From contig JAKALM010000009.1 in assembly GCA_021824145.1 (NCBI GenBank), positions 62,001 to 126,000 on the forward strand: a DNA stretch of 64,000 nt, read 5' to 3'. Position numbers and translations under genes: made by a program. Shown here in pieces: positions 38,012 through 48,114 of the stretch (positions are counted from its first letter, which is position 1; each line of letters starts with the position of its first letter). This stretch comes from Bacteroidota bacterium (GTDB lineage: Bacteria > Bacteroidota > Ignavibacteria > Ignavibacteriales > Ignavibacteriaceae). The notes below the pieces were generated by a model that saw only the letters and a program-made list of their open reading frames with translations, had not been told where the DNA came from and did no database searches.

Positions 38012-40480
38012 ATGCGATATCCTTTTACGGAAATAGAATCCAAATGGCAGAAATACTGGGACGAAAACCAGGTTTATAAAACTGATCTTAACAAAATTGA
38101 TAAAAAACTTTATCATTTAAACATGTTTATTTATCCTTCTGGTGCAAAACTGCATTGCGGGCACTGGTATAATTACGGACCTTCAGATACTTGGGCACGA
38201 TATAAAAAATTAAAAGGCTATAATGTCTTTGAGCCGATGGGATATGATGCATTTGGCTTGCCAGCAGAAAATTATGCTATCAAAACTGGCATTCATCCTT
38301 ATGACAGTACAATGAAGAATATTGAAGATATCCGAATTCAGCTTAAAAATATTGGCTGCATGTATGATTGGGATGCTGAACTGATGACGTGCGTTCCTGA
38401 ATATTACAAATGGAATCAATGGTTATTTTTACAGCTTTATAAAAAAGGATTGGCATATCGAAAAAATGCACCTGTCAATTGGTGTCCAAAAGATCAAACA
38501 GTTTTAGCAAACGAGCAAGTTCAAGCAGACGGAACGTGTGAAAGATGCGGCACTCTTGTTATTCAAAAAAATCTCACTCAATGGTTTTTTAAAATAACTG
38601 ACTATGCCGAAGAGCTTCTTCAAGGGTTAGATACAATTAATTGGCCTGAAAAAACTAAATTGATGCAAAGAAATTGGATTGGAAGAAGCATTGGAACTGA
38701 AGTTAAATTTAAAGTTGACGGCTGTGAAGAAGTAATTACAGTTTTTACAACTCGTCCCGATACTTTATTTGGAGTTACTTACATTGTTATTGCTCCCGAA
38801 CATCCTTTAGTTGATAAATTGACTAATCCAGAATTTAAAAATGGAGTTTTGAATTATAGAGATTCAATAAAATCTTTAACAGAAATTGAAAGAACTTCAA
38901 CGATAAAAGAAAAAACAGGAGTTCCAATTGGAGCTTTTGCAATCAATCCTGTTAATGGTGAAAAAGTTCCAATTTGGATTGCAGATTATGCATTACTTAC
39001 TTATGGAACAGGTTGCGTTATGGCTGTTCCGGGGCATGATGAAAGAGATTTTGAATTTGCAACTAAGTTTAACCTGCCGATTCGGAAAGTAATTTTAGAA
39101 CCAGGCTCGAAAGAAAGTGATGAATTAAAATTTGCGTTCACAGAAGTTGGAAAGATGATTAATTCTGGTGAATTTTCAGGATTAAATTCTGATGATGGAA
39201 TTGAAAAAATTAGTAATTACTTAGAAAGCAAAAATCTTGGTAAGAAAAAAGTAAATTATCGTCTTCGTGATTGGTTAATATCAAGACAGAGATATTGGGG
39301 AACTCCAATTCCAATTATTCATTGCCCAAAATGCGGCGAAGTTCCGGTTGAAGAAAAAAATCTTCCTGTGGAATTACCTTATGATGTTGAGTTCAAACCA
39401 GGCGGTGAATCACCATTAACCACTAATAAAAATTTTTATGATGTAAAATGCCCAAAATGCGGAAGCAATGCTCATCGCGATCCTGATACGATGGATACTT
39501 TTGTTGATTCATCGTGGTATTATTTTAGATTTCTCAATCCAAAATTCGATAATTATATTTTTGATACTTCCTTATCTGATAATTGGGTTCCGGTTGATAT
39601 GTATGTTGGCGGTGCCGAACATGCAACCATGCACCTTTTGTATGCAAGGTTTATTCACAAGTTTTTGCGGGATCTCGGACTAACAAAATCCGACGAACCA
39701 TTCTTAAATTTAGTTCATCAAGGCACAATAACTAACCAAGGCGCTAAGATGTCTAAATCAAAAGGAAACGTTGTAAATCCAGATGAGTTCACTTCAAAAT
39801 TCGGTAGTGATGTTTTTCGTCTTTATCTAATGTTTATGGGTCCATACGAAATGGGCGGAGATTGGAGTGATAAAGGAATTGCTGGCACTGATAGATTTGT
39901 TCAGCGGACATACGAGCTATTCACTCGTTTCCCGAATTTATTAAACAAAGTTAAATCAAAAAACATTTATAATATTGATTCATTAAAAGAAGAAGAAAAA
40001 GTTGTATACAGAAAAACAAATCAGACAATTAAAAAATTTGATGAAGAAGTTAATAACTTCAGATTCAATACTGCAATTGCTGCATTAATGGAACTTCTTA
40101 ATGAATTAGTAAAATCGATAGAAAAATGCTCTTCTGAGATTCAATCTTTTTCTTTAGAAAGATTTGGTATTCTGCTTGCACCTGTCGCGCCGCATCTTGC
40201 AGAGGAATGTCTTCAAATAATTGGGAAGACTGATTCCGTTTTCAAAAATCCTACATGGTACGAACCGGATTCTTTTGCATTGATAGAAGATAAAGTTAAT
40301 ATCGCAGTTCAAATAAATGGAAAACTTAGAGCAACCATCGAAATGCCGATGAATAGTGAACAGGATGCTGTTAAACAATCTGTTTTTAGTGATGAAAAAG
40401 TTGTAAAATATATTGATGGTAAAACTGTAGTTAAAGAAATTTTTGTTAAAAATAAAATTTATAATATTGTTGTTAAATAA
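38012..40480 (+). CDS. leuS: Leucyl-tRNA synthetase
   Basis: The 822-residue class I synthetase has the HIGH-type motif LHCGH (47-51, within YPSGAKLHCGHWYNY) and the KMSKS motif at 579-583 (GAKMSKSKGN). The CP1 editing domain lies between them, with TTRPDTLFGVTY and AVPGHDERDFEFA. A zinc-ribbon-like CPKCG pair occurs at about 443 and 482. It charges tRNA-Leu with leucine and hydrolyses mischarged products. The length fits bacterial LeuRS. serS starts 28 bp downstream and is probably co-transcribed. Confidence 0.97.
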   Translation: MRYPFTEIESKWQKYWDENQVYKTDLNKIDKKLYHLNMFIYPSGAKLHCGHWYNYGPSDTWARYKKLKGYNVFEPMGYDAFGLPAENYAIKTGIHPYDSTMKNIEDIRIQLKNIGCMYDWDAELMTCVPEYYKWNQWLFLQLYKKGLAYRKNAPVNWCPKDQTVLANEQVQADGTCERCGTLVIQKNLTQWFFKITDYAEELLQGLDTINWPEKTKLMQRNWIGRSIGTEVKFKVDGCEEVITVFTTRPDTLFGVTYIVIAPEHPLVDKLTNPEFKNGVLNYRDSIKSLTEIERTSTIKEKTGVPIGAFAINPVNGEKVPIWIADYALLTYGTGCVMAVPGHDERDFEFATKFNLPIRKVILEPGSKESDELKFAFTEVGKMINSGEFSGLNSDDGIEKISNYLESKNLGKKKVNYRLRDWLISRQRYWGTPIPIIHCPKCGEVPVEEKNLPVELPYDVEFKPGGESPLTTNKNFYDVKCPKCGSNAHRDPDTMDTFVDSSWYYFRFLNPKFDNYIFDTSLSDNWVPVDMYVGGAEHATMHLLYARFIHKFLRDLGLTKSDEPFLNLVHQGTITNQGAKMSKSKGNVVNPDEFTSKFGSDVFRLYLMFMGPYEMGGDWSDKGIAGTDRFVQRTYELFTRFPNLLNKVKSKNIYNIDSLKEEEKVVYRKTNQTIKKFDEEVNNFRFNTAIAALMELLNELVKSIEKCSSEIQSFSLERFGILLAPVAPHLAEECLQIIGKTDSVFKNPTWYEPDSFALIEDKVNIAVQINGKLRATIEMPMNSEQDAVKQSVFSDEKVVKYIDGKTVVKEIFVKNKIYNIVVK

Positions 40481-40508
40481 AATTATTGAGTTTTGAAGAA
40501 AGAAATTT

Positions 40509-41786
40509 ATGCTCGACCTAAAATTTATTCGTGAAAATCCTGAGATCGTTAAACAAGGTTTGCTGAATAAAAATTCAGCCAACGTAGTTGATGATGTATT
40601 ATCGATTGATGAAGAGCGCCGTACTTTAATTTTAAAGACCGATGAACTTAAAGCAAAACGTAATCAAGCCTCTGCACAAATTCCTTTAATGAAAAAAGCA
40701 GGGCAAGATACTCAGCCGGTATTGGCTGAAATGAAATCAGTTTCTGATCAAATTACAATGCTTGATGGTCAACTGCGTGAAATAGAAAATAAATTGGAAG
40801 TTATACTTAGGCATACGCCAAATATTGCTCACTCTTCTGTTCCAGTAGGTAAGTCATCAGAAGAAAATGTGGAAGCGAGAAGGTGGCTTCCAGAAGGATT
40901 TTCATTTGAGAATGAATTTAAAGTACTTGATCATATAGAACTTGGAAAAAAGAATAAGATTTTAGATTTTGAAAGAGGGACAAAAATTTCTGGCTCTGGA
41001 TTTCCTCTTTATACCGGCAAAGGCGCAACTCTTGAACGTGCGTTAATAAATTACATGCTCGATTTCCACTTACAGCAGCATGGCTACACTGAAATTATGC
41101 CGCCGGTTTTGGTAAATCGTCAATCGATGGAAGGAACCGGACAAATACCCAAAATGGAAGAGGATATGTATTTTATCGAAAAAGATGGTTTGTATCCAAT
41201 TCCAACTGCAGAAGTACCAATTACAAATATTCATCGTGAAGAAATTTTAAATGAAAAAGATTTGCCAATAAAATATGTTGGTTATTCTCCATGCTTTAGG
41301 CGCGAAGCCGGCTCGTATGGCAAGGAATCCAAAGGATTTTTACGTGTTCATCAGTTCAACAAAGTTGAAATGGTAAAATTTGTAAAACCGGAAAAATCGT
41401 ATGATGAACTAGAAAAACTTGTTGTTGATGCCGAAGATATTCTTCAAGCTTTAAAAATTCCATACAGAATTTTATTACTTTGTACAGGTGATTTGAGTTT
41501 TTCTGCAGCTAAATGTTATGATATTGAAACTTGGTCGCCGGCAGAAAACCGCTGGCTTGAAGCTTCATCTTGCAGCAACTTTGAAGCTTTTCAGGCAAGA
41601 CGAGCAAATATTCGTTTTAGAAATGAAACAACAAAAAAGCCGGAGTTTGTTCATACATTAAACGGTTCTGGTTTAGCAACTAGCCGTTTGATGGTTTCTA
41701 TTCTGGAAAACTATCAAACACCAGAAGGAAAAATTATTGTTCCCAAAGTTTTACAGAAGTACACTGGTTTCGAAATCATAGATTAA
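40509..41786 (+). CDS. serS: Seryl-tRNA synthetase
   Basis: The 425-residue protein has the SerRS N-terminal antiparallel coiled-coil arm (about 28-105, ELKAKRNQASAQIPLMKKAG). The class II core follows: motif 2 CFRREAGSYGKESKG (R264, R265) and motif 3 LNGSGLATSRLMVSILENYQ (about 385-405). It attaches serine to tRNA-Ser and tRNA-Sec. Length and organisation are normal. It follows leuS by 28 bp. Confidence 0.97.
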   Translation: MLDLKFIRENPEIVKQGLLNKNSANVVDDVLSIDEERRTLILKTDELKAKRNQASAQIPLMKKAGQDTQPVLAEMKSVSDQITMLDGQLREIENKLEVILRHTPNIAHSSVPVGKSSEENVEARRWLPEGFSFENEFKVLDHIELGKKNKILDFERGTKISGSGFPLYTGKGATLERALINYMLDFHLQQHGYTEIMPPVLVNRQSMEGTGQIPKMEEDMYFIEKDGLYPIPTAEVPITNIHREEILNEKDLPIKYVGYSPCFRREAGSYGKESKGFLRVHQFNKVEMVKFVKPEKSYDELEKLVVDAEDILQALKIPYRILLLCTGDLSFSAAKCYDIETWSPAENRWLEASSCSNFEAFQARRANIRFRNETTKKPEFVHTLNGSGLATSRLMVSILENYQTPEGKIIVPKVLQKYTGFEIID

Positions 41787-41868
41787 AATATTCTTCTTGC
41801 GGATATTATTTTCTTACCTTATTATTTATATTAAGTTATTAATAGAGGTAAGCTTAATTTAAATTTAT

Positions 41869-43617
41869 ATGAAAAATCTACTCACGTTAAAAAAATATTT
41901 TATAAGATATAAGAAAAAATTGCTTTTGGGCATTGTATTTATGATTCTATCCGATGCCACAGCAGTTTATGCAATCTTTCTTACAAAAGATGCAATTAAT
42001 GCTCTCAAACCAAATGTAATTATTTCAACAATAATTTATTACGCACTTTTAATTGTATTAGCTACTTTAATTTCTGGAATATTCCGGTTTTTTATCCGGC
42101 AAACAATTATCGTTGCTTCAAGAGAAATTGAATACGATTTAAGAGAAGATTTTTGGAACCACATTCAAAAACTTCCTCTTAGATTTTTTCAGAATAATTC
42201 AACTGGCAATATAATGGCTCACGCAACAAACGATATAAATGCTGTGAGAACATTTTTAGGGCCGGCTATAATGTACTCTACCGACACATCAATAAATTTA
42301 ATTATAACGCTTGCAATAATGATTTCGATTAGCCCAAGTTTAACTTTGTATTCATTATTGCCGCTTCCCTTTTTATCTATAATTGTTTATAAGATCGGAA
42401 AATTGATTCACGAAAAATTTATTCTAATTCAGGAAAGATTTTCTGAGCTTACAACAAAAGCACAAGAAAATTATTCGGGTATTCGTGTAATTAAATCTTA
42501 TGTTCGTGAAGAAAATGAAATTAAAGAATTTGAAAGTTTGAGTAAAGGCTATCTCAATCGGAATATGGACATGATAAAGATTCAAGCTTTTATGCAGCCT
42601 TCGTTATTTTTTATTTCTGGTTTGTCTGCAATCATTGTTATATGGTTAGGCGGAATAAAAATTATTAATGGAAGTTTAAATCTAGGCGACATTGCAGCAT
42701 TCTTAATGTACATAGGAAATCTAACTTGGCCAATGATAGCATTTGGCTGGGTTACAAATATGGTTCAGCAAGGCGAAGCAAGCATGAAAAGACTGAACAA
42801 AATTCTTTCGGAGAATTACGAAATAAATGATAATGAAAATACTGATTATTCTATCAACGAGATAAAAGGCAAAATTGAATTTAAGAATTTATCATTTAGA
42901 TATAATGATAATCTCCCATATGTTCTAAAAGATATTAATTTAACAATTCCAGAAGGATCAACAATTGCCATTATGGGTTATACCGGAGAAGGCAAAACAA
43001 CGTTTATAAATCTAATTCCTAGATTGTATGATTGTACTGATGGAGAAATTTTAATTGATGGAAAGAATGTTAAATCAATTCCATTAAAAATCTTAAGAAC
43101 GAATATTGGTTTAGTTCAACAGGAATCGTTTTTATTTTCCGATTCAATTTATAATAATATTTCTTACGGATTACGAGAAATTGATAAAAATAAAGTAGAA
43201 GAAGTAGCACAAATCGCAGCTTTTCATAAAGATGTTGAAACCTTTCCAAACGGATATGAGACGATGATGGGCGAAAGAGGAATTACGCTTTCTGGTGGGC
43301 AAAAACAACGCGCAAGCTTAGCACGTGCTTTGGCTATTGATCCGAAAATATTAATTCTTGATGATTCATTCTCTGCCGTTGATACAAACACGGAAGAAGA
43401 AATTTTACGAAACCTTAAAAAATTTATGAAAGGAAGAACCAGCTTAATTATAAGCCACAGAATTTCTACAGTAAAAGATGCTGACAAAATAATTGTTCTT
43501 TCAAAAGGAATTATTGCTGAACAAGGCTCTCATGATGAACTTGTTTCGCTTGGAGGAATTTATGCAGATTTGCATTATAAACAGCTTCTAGAAAAAGAAT
43601 TGGAAGAATTAAATTAG
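41869..43617 (+). CDS. ABC half-exporter with degenerate catalytic site
   Basis: The 582-residue protein has an exporter-type membrane domain of six helices (about 15-310) fused to an ATPase. Walker A is GYTGEGKTT (370-378), the signature is canonical LSGGQ (474-478), Walker B is ILILDD (494-499) and the H-loop His is H530. The usual catalytic Glu after Walker B is Asp (D499). In heterodimeric exporters such as TM287/288, this Asp marks the subunit with the degenerate ATP site. The second half-exporter at 44687 has the complementary defect, so the two probably pair. Substrate (lipid, drug or peptide) is unknown. Confidence 0.88.
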   Translation: MKNLLTLKKYFIRYKKKLLLGIVFMILSDATAVYAIFLTKDAINALKPNVIISTIIYYALLIVLATLISGIFRFFIRQTIIVASREIEYDLREDFWNHIQKLPLRFFQNNSTGNIMAHATNDINAVRTFLGPAIMYSTDTSINLIITLAIMISISPSLTLYSLLPLPFLSIIVYKIGKLIHEKFILIQERFSELTTKAQENYSGIRVIKSYVREENEIKEFESLSKGYLNRNMDMIKIQAFMQPSLFFISGLSAIIVIWLGGIKIINGSLNLGDIAAFLMYIGNLTWPMIAFGWVTNMVQQGEASMKRLNKILSENYEINDNENTDYSINEIKGKIEFKNLSFRYNDNLPYVLKDINLTIPEGSTIAIMGYTGEGKTTFINLIPRLYDCTDGEILIDGKNVKSIPLKILRTNIGLVQQESFLFSDSIYNNISYGLREIDKNKVEEVAQIAAFHKDVETFPNGYETMMGERGITLSGGQKQRASLARALAIDPKILILDDSFSAVDTNTEEEILRNLKKFMKGRTSLIISHRISTVKDADKIIVLSKGIIAEQGSHDELVSLGGIYADLHYKQLLEKELEELN

Positions 43618-43625
43618 AGGATGTA

Positions 43626-44636
43626 ATGTCAAAAACATCAATCGCTTTTTTCGAAATTACAAACGCTGAAAAAAAATATTTGAAAAAAAAGTTTGATAAG
43701 AATTTTGAATTGTTTTTTTATGAAGAAGAATTAAATGAAATCAATTCTCATTTAGTTTCAAATGTAAATGTAATTTCTCCTTTCATTTATTCAAATATTA
43801 ATTCTAAAGTTCTTGATAAAGCTAAGAAATTAAAATTAATTGCAACTCGAAGTACTGGATTTAACCATATTGATATTAAGAAAGCAGAAAAGATAAAAGT
43901 TTCTGTTGCTAATGTTCCTTATTACGGCGAAAATACTGTTGCTGAACATACTTTTGCATTGATATTAGCTCTTTCAAGAAATATTCATAAAGCTTACGTA
44001 AGAACAACTAGAAATGATTTTGCGCTTCAAGGCTTGCAAGGCTTTGATCTCAAAGGTAAAACACTTGGAGTAATAGGTGCTGGAAGCATTGGTGTTCATG
44101 TAATTAGGATTGCAAAAGGTTTTGGAATGAAAGTAATTGCTTTTGATCCTAATCCAAACCACATCTTAACTGACATGCTCGATTTTAATTACGTTTCGCT
44201 TGAAAAACTTTTAAAAAATTCAGACATAATTAGTATGCACTGCCCCTATAACCAGCATACACATCATTTATTAAATATGAGCAACATTAATATTGTTAAA
44301 AAAGGAGCTTTATTTATTAATACGGCAAGAAGCGGCGTAATTGAACCTCAAGCTTTGTACTACGCAATTGATAATAACATCTTTAGTGGCGCGGGACTCG
44401 ATGTCTTCGAAGGTGAAGATTTGGTAAAAGAAGAAAATCAGATGCTTACTAAAAATGTTTCCGTTGAACATCTTGAGGTGTTACTTAAAAGGAATATTTT
44501 ATTGAGAAGAGAAAATGTAATTTTAACACCGCACATGGCTTTTGATTCTGTTGAAGCTGTTGAAAGAATTATGGACACAACTGTGGAAAATATTTTTAAT
44601 TTCCTTGAAGAAAAAGATTATCATAAAGTAATTTAA
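43626..44636 (+). CDS. D-2-hydroxyacid dehydrogenase (LdhA-like)
   Basis: The 336-residue NAD-dependent enzyme has the Rossmann motif GAGSIG (151-156) with acidic D174 after beta-2. The catalytic triad is R235 (NTARSG), E262 (DVFEGE) and H303 (TPHMAFDS). It most resembles D-lactate dehydrogenase-like members of the family, converting a 2-keto acid to the D-2-hydroxy acid. It begins 8 bp after the first ABC half-exporter with GAGG upstream, and 50 bp separate it from the second half-exporter. The exact substrate cannot be read from sequence. Confidence 0.88.
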   Translation: MSKTSIAFFEITNAEKKYLKKKFDKNFELFFYEEELNEINSHLVSNVNVISPFIYSNINSKVLDKAKKLKLIATRSTGFNHIDIKKAEKIKVSVANVPYYGENTVAEHTFALILALSRNIHKAYVRTTRNDFALQGLQGFDLKGKTLGVIGAGSIGVHVIRIAKGFGMKVIAFDPNPNHILTDMLDFNYVSLEKLLKNSDIISMHCPYNQHTHHLLNMSNINIVKKGALFINTARSGVIEPQALYYAIDNNIFSGAGLDVFEGEDLVKEENQMLTKNVSVEHLEVLLKRNILLRRENVILTPHMAFDSVEAVERIMDTTVENIFNFLEEKDYHKVI

Positions 44637-44686
44637 TTACCATCAACTTAAAATGAACTCTAATTTGAACTCGAACCTATATTATT

Positions 44687-46480
44687 ATGGCTAATGATTA
44701 TACAACCGAAGATGAAGTATTAGGTAAAGCATACGACTCGAAATTAATGCAGCGGCTGCTTCAGTATATCAAACCATATAAGAAGTACGTTATCTCTGCA
44801 ATTTTACTTAATATTATTGTAGCTTCCCTTGGCCCCTTAAGACCATATCTGATGAAAATTGCAATTGATAAATTTATTGCTCACCATGATTTTCATGGTT
44901 TATTCGTTATCAGCATGATGCTGTTAGCTTCACTGCTTTTTCAATCGGTAATCCAATATTTTCTTACTTATTACACGCAATATCTTGGACAAAAGACCAT
45001 ATTTGATTTGAGGAAACAAATATTTACTCATACTCAAAAGCTTTCTCTTAAGTATTTCGATAAAACTCCAATTGGAAGAATTGTAACAAGAGTTACGAAT
45101 GATATTGAATCATTAAATGATCTTTTTTCATCCGGAATAATAATGGTATTCAGCGATATTTTTATAATCTTATGGATTCTTGGTTTTATGTTTTTCATGG
45201 ATGTAAAACTTTCACTTGTTACATTGTCTGTTCTACCAGTCCTAATTTATGGCACTTTTCTTTTTAGAAGAAAGGTAAGGGAATCATATAGAAACGTAAG
45301 ATTACATCTTGCAAGATTAAATGCATTCATGCAAGAGCATGTTACGGGAATGAATGTAGTTCAAATATTTCATAAAGAAATTGATGAGCTAAAAAGATTT
45401 TTAGGAATCAATAAAGATTACCGTGAAGCTAATATTCGATCAAATTTTTATTACGCAATATTTTATCCCGGTGTTGAATTAATAAGTGCGATTGCAACCT
45501 GCTTGATCATCTGGTACGGTGGTGGCGAATTTATAAGAGGCGGGCTTCCGGTTGGAGTTTTAGTTGCTTTTATTCTTTATACTGATATGTTTTTTAGGCC
45601 TATAAGAGATCTATCTGAAAAGTACAATATTCTTCAAACCGCTATGGCTTCTTCCGAGAGAATTTTCAAATTGCTTGATAATAAGACTTTTGTTAGAAAC
45701 CCTGAAAATCCAATCAAATTAAATTCTGTAAAAGGTGAAATAGAATTTAAAAATGTGTGGTTTGCTTATAATTCTGATGAATATATACTTAAAGATGTTT
45801 CATTTAAAATTAATCCTGGTGAAACAGTAGCAATTGTTGGCCACACAGGTGCTGGCAAAACAAGCATAATTAATATTCTTTCTAGATTTTACGATATTGA
45901 TAAAGGCGCAATATTAGTCGATGGAAAAGACATCAGCACTGTAGATAAAAGAGATTTACGAAAGTATATTTCAATTGTACTTCAAGATGTTTTTCTTTTC
46001 TCAGGTACAATTCAATCCAACATCAGCATGAATAACGACGATATTCCGTTTGAAAAAATTATGGAAGCTGCAAAAATTGTAGGTGCTGAGAAATTTATTG
46101 ATGCTCTCCCAGGCAAATTCAATGAAGAAGTAAAAGAACGTGGCGCAACATTAAGTGTTGGACAAAAACAATTAATCTCTTTTGCTAGAGCGCTTGCTTA
46201 CGATCCCAAAATTTTAGTGTTAGATGAAGCTACTTCTAGTATTGATACAGAAACCGAAATATTAATTCAGAAAGCTATTGAAAAATTACTGATAGGCAGA
46301 ACTGCGATAGTAATTGCTCATCGATTATCTACAATTCAAAATTCAAATAAGATAATTGTAATGCACAAAGGTGAGGTAAGAGAAACCGGAACTCATCAAG
46401 AACTTTTAGCAAAAAAAGGAATTTACTATAGGCTTTATCAGCTCCAATACAAAGATCAAGAAGTTATTAAAACAAATTAA
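44687..46480 (+). CDS. ABC half-exporter with altered signature motif
   Basis: The 597-residue membrane-ATPase fusion has six helices in residues ~30-310. Walker A is GHTGAGKTS (385-393) and Walker B is ILVLDE with catalytic E514. H545 is in the H-loop. The ABC signature is LSVGQ (489-493) instead of LSGGQ. Together with the Asp-for-Glu partner at 41869, this predicts one consensus and one degenerate ATP site, as in heterodimeric multidrug-type exporters. The start has little Shine-Dalgarno sequence, so translation may depend on the upstream dehydrogenase gene. Confidence 0.88.
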   Translation: MANDYTTEDEVLGKAYDSKLMQRLLQYIKPYKKYVISAILLNIIVASLGPLRPYLMKIAIDKFIAHHDFHGLFVISMMLLASLLFQSVIQYFLTYYTQYLGQKTIFDLRKQIFTHTQKLSLKYFDKTPIGRIVTRVTNDIESLNDLFSSGIIMVFSDIFIILWILGFMFFMDVKLSLVTLSVLPVLIYGTFLFRRKVRESYRNVRLHLARLNAFMQEHVTGMNVVQIFHKEIDELKRFLGINKDYREANIRSNFYYAIFYPGVELISAIATCLIIWYGGGEFIRGGLPVGVLVAFILYTDMFFRPIRDLSEKYNILQTAMASSERIFKLLDNKTFVRNPENPIKLNSVKGEIEFKNVWFAYNSDEYILKDVSFKINPGETVAIVGHTGAGKTSIINILSRFYDIDKGAILVDGKDISTVDKRDLRKYISIVLQDVFLFSGTIQSNISMNNDDIPFEKIMEAAKIVGAEKFIDALPGKFNEEVKERGATLSVGQKQLISFARALAYDPKILVLDEATSSIDTETEILIQKAIEKLLIGRTAIVIAHRLSTIQNSNKIIVMHKGEVRETGTHQELLAKKGIYYRLYQLQYKDQEVIKTN

Positions 46481-46574
46481 ATCTTTCTGTAAATTTTTGA
46501 TCATTTAAAATTGAACTTTCTTTTTGCTGTTTGAAATTCTATTTAATATTTTATAAACAAAAAAGGAGTCAACC

Positions 46575-47618
46575 ATGCCACAAGTACGGTTTATGACTTT
46601 AGCCCGACACATAATCGAGGGCGAAAAAAAACACCCGGAAGCAACCGGTGAACTTTCAAAACTTCTTTCCGATCTTTCCTTAGCAGCAAAAGTAATTTCG
46701 CTTGAAGTAAACAAAGCTGGGCTTGTTGACATTCTGGGATTTACTGGAGACAACAATGTTCATGGTGAAAAAGTGAAAAAGCTTGATATGTTTGCACATG
46801 ATATGATTACACGAGCAATGGACCATGGCGGACACCTCTGTGTTATGGCATCCGAAGAAGAAGAAGATATAATCCATATTCCTTCACGTTATAAGGTAGG
46901 CAAATATGTTCTTCTTTTTGATCCCCTTGATGGATCCTCAAATATTGATGCAAATATTTCTATTGGAACAATTTTTTCTATTTATAGAAGAATAACGCCA
47001 GACGGAAAACCTGGCCAACTTGAAGATTGCTTGCAGCAAGGACTTAATCAAGTAGCTGCCGGTTATATTGTTTATGGTTCAAGCACTATTTTTGTCTATA
47101 CTGCCGGAGAAGGTGTTCATGGCTTTACTCTTGATCCATCTTTCGGTGAGTTTCTTCTTTCTCACGAAAATATTAGAATCCCTAAAAAGTCTACCATTTA
47201 TTCAATCAATGAAGGTAATTATTTGTATTGGCATCCTGGATTAAAAAAGTATATTAAATATCTTCAAGAAGAAGATGCAAAAACCGGAAGGCCATATTCA
47301 ACTCGGTATGTTGGTTCAATGGTTGCAGATATTCATCGAAATCTTTTGTACGGCGGAATATTTATGTACCCGGCCGACCATCGCCATCCAAATGGTAAAT
47401 TAAGGTTGATGTATGAATGTAATCCAATGTCATTTATTATTGAAGCTGCTGGCGGGCGCTCAACAAATGGGAAACAAAGAATTTTGGAAATTCAGCCTAA
47501 AAAACTTCATGAAAAAACGCCAATATTTATTGGCAGCGAAGAAGACGTACTAAAGGTTGAAGAATTTATGGCAAAAGAAGAAGTAAGCAACGAAATTTAT
47601 TTAAGCAGCATAACTTGA
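46575..47618 (+). CDS. fbp: Fructose-1,6-bisphosphatase, class 1
   Basis: The 347-residue enzyme has the FBPase metal-binding motif [12 protein letters not shown] (D116, D119) preceded by ASEEEE (92-97). It also has the substrate segment NEGNYLYW and [19 protein letters not shown]. It removes the 1-phosphate of fructose 1,6-bisphosphate in gluconeogenesis. GGAG lies just upstream of the ATG. A strong terminator follows at 47634. It stands alone, but fits with pckA later in the window. Confidence 0.96.
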   Translation: MPQVRFMTLARHIIEGEKKHPEATGELSKLLSDLSLAAKVISLEVNKAGLVDILGFTGDNNVHGEKVKKLDMFAHDMITRAMDHGGHLCVMASEEEEDIIHIPSRYKVGKYVLLFDPLDGSSNIDANISIGTIFSIYRRITPDGKPGQLEDCLQQGLNQVAAGYIVYGSSTIFVYTAGEGVHGFTLDPSFGEFLLSHENIRIPKKSTIYSINEGNYLYWHPGLKKYIKYLQEEDAKTGRPYSTRYVGSMVADIHRNLLYGGIFMYPADHRHPNGKLRLMYECNPMSFIIEAAGGRSTNGKQRILEIQPKKLHEKTPIFIGSEEDVLKVEEFMAKEEVSNEIYLSSIT

Positions 47619-47633
47619 TGGTAAATAATTTAC

Positions 47634-47683
47634 TGTTTAATTGTTAAATCGTATTGGGCGATTTAACAATTAAACAATTTTTA
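47634..47683 (+). terminator. Long-stem rho-independent terminator after fbp
   Basis: An 18-bp perfect stem, TGTTTAATTGTTAAATCG (47634-47651) with its complement (47659-47676), encloses the 7-base loop TATTGGG and continues into a T-run. It lies 15 bp after the fbp stop. The convergent small gene ends at 47714, so the hairpin may serve both directions. Confidence 0.85.
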
Positions 47684-47713
47684 AATTTTAAAAATTGAAA
47701 TATAAAAAGAAGT

Positions 47714-47986
47714 CTATTTCCCTTTTTTTATGTTCGCAATTTCTGAGGAAATTTTTTTTGCAAGTTCTTCTATAGAAATTCCCTTAATTTTAACTTTAGC
47801 ATTTTTAAGCGTTACTAATGGTTCGTCGCCTTCGCCAATTACATATTTATAAAGTGAAAATCCCAATCTATTCCGATCATTTACTATTGGTAAAAAATCG
47901 CTAAGATTTTCAACAATTTTATATACACTTCTTTCAATAGAATCTTCCGGAAATTTCTTAACTCCCGGAGGTGTTGATGATGACAT
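47714..47986 (-). CDS. Unknown 90-residue protein
   Basis: The ATG at 47986 is favoured by AAGGGA 6 nt upstream (47993-47998); an in-frame GTG lies 24 bp earlier. The protein begins MSSSTPPGVKKFPEDSIE, has a moderately hydrophobic middle (IVENLSDFLPIVNDRNRLGF), and ends in a basic helix (IEELAKKISSEIANIKKGK). No signal peptide or membrane segment is seen. The family is not recognised. Codon use looks like its neighbours. It is convergent with fbp and divergent from the GT9 gene. Confidence 0.65.
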   Translation of the reverse strand: MSSSTPPGVKKFPEDSIERSVYKIVENLSDFLPIVNDRNRLGFSLYKYVIGEGDEPLVTLKNAKVKIKGISIEELAKKISSEIANIKKGK

Positions 47987-48114
47987 TGTAATTCCCTTAA
48001 ATTTTCTCACAAAAATACTTTAGAAGCTCGAAATCTGCAACTTTTAAGTGGAAGTAATAAATTGAAATAAGTAAATTAGTTCAACATTTATTAGAATTTT
48101 AGGCACAGAATTTT

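Noticed and set aside
40154-40582. 142-codon antisense open frame across the leuS-serS junction
   Set aside because: Low-complexity Asn/Phe/Ile composition reflects the complement of the synthetase genes; no independent support.
41813-41852. Imperfect hairpin (CTTACC...GGTAAG) between serS and the first ABC half-exporter
   Set aside because: AT-rich arms, a mismatch and no following T-run; too weak to call as terminator or operator.
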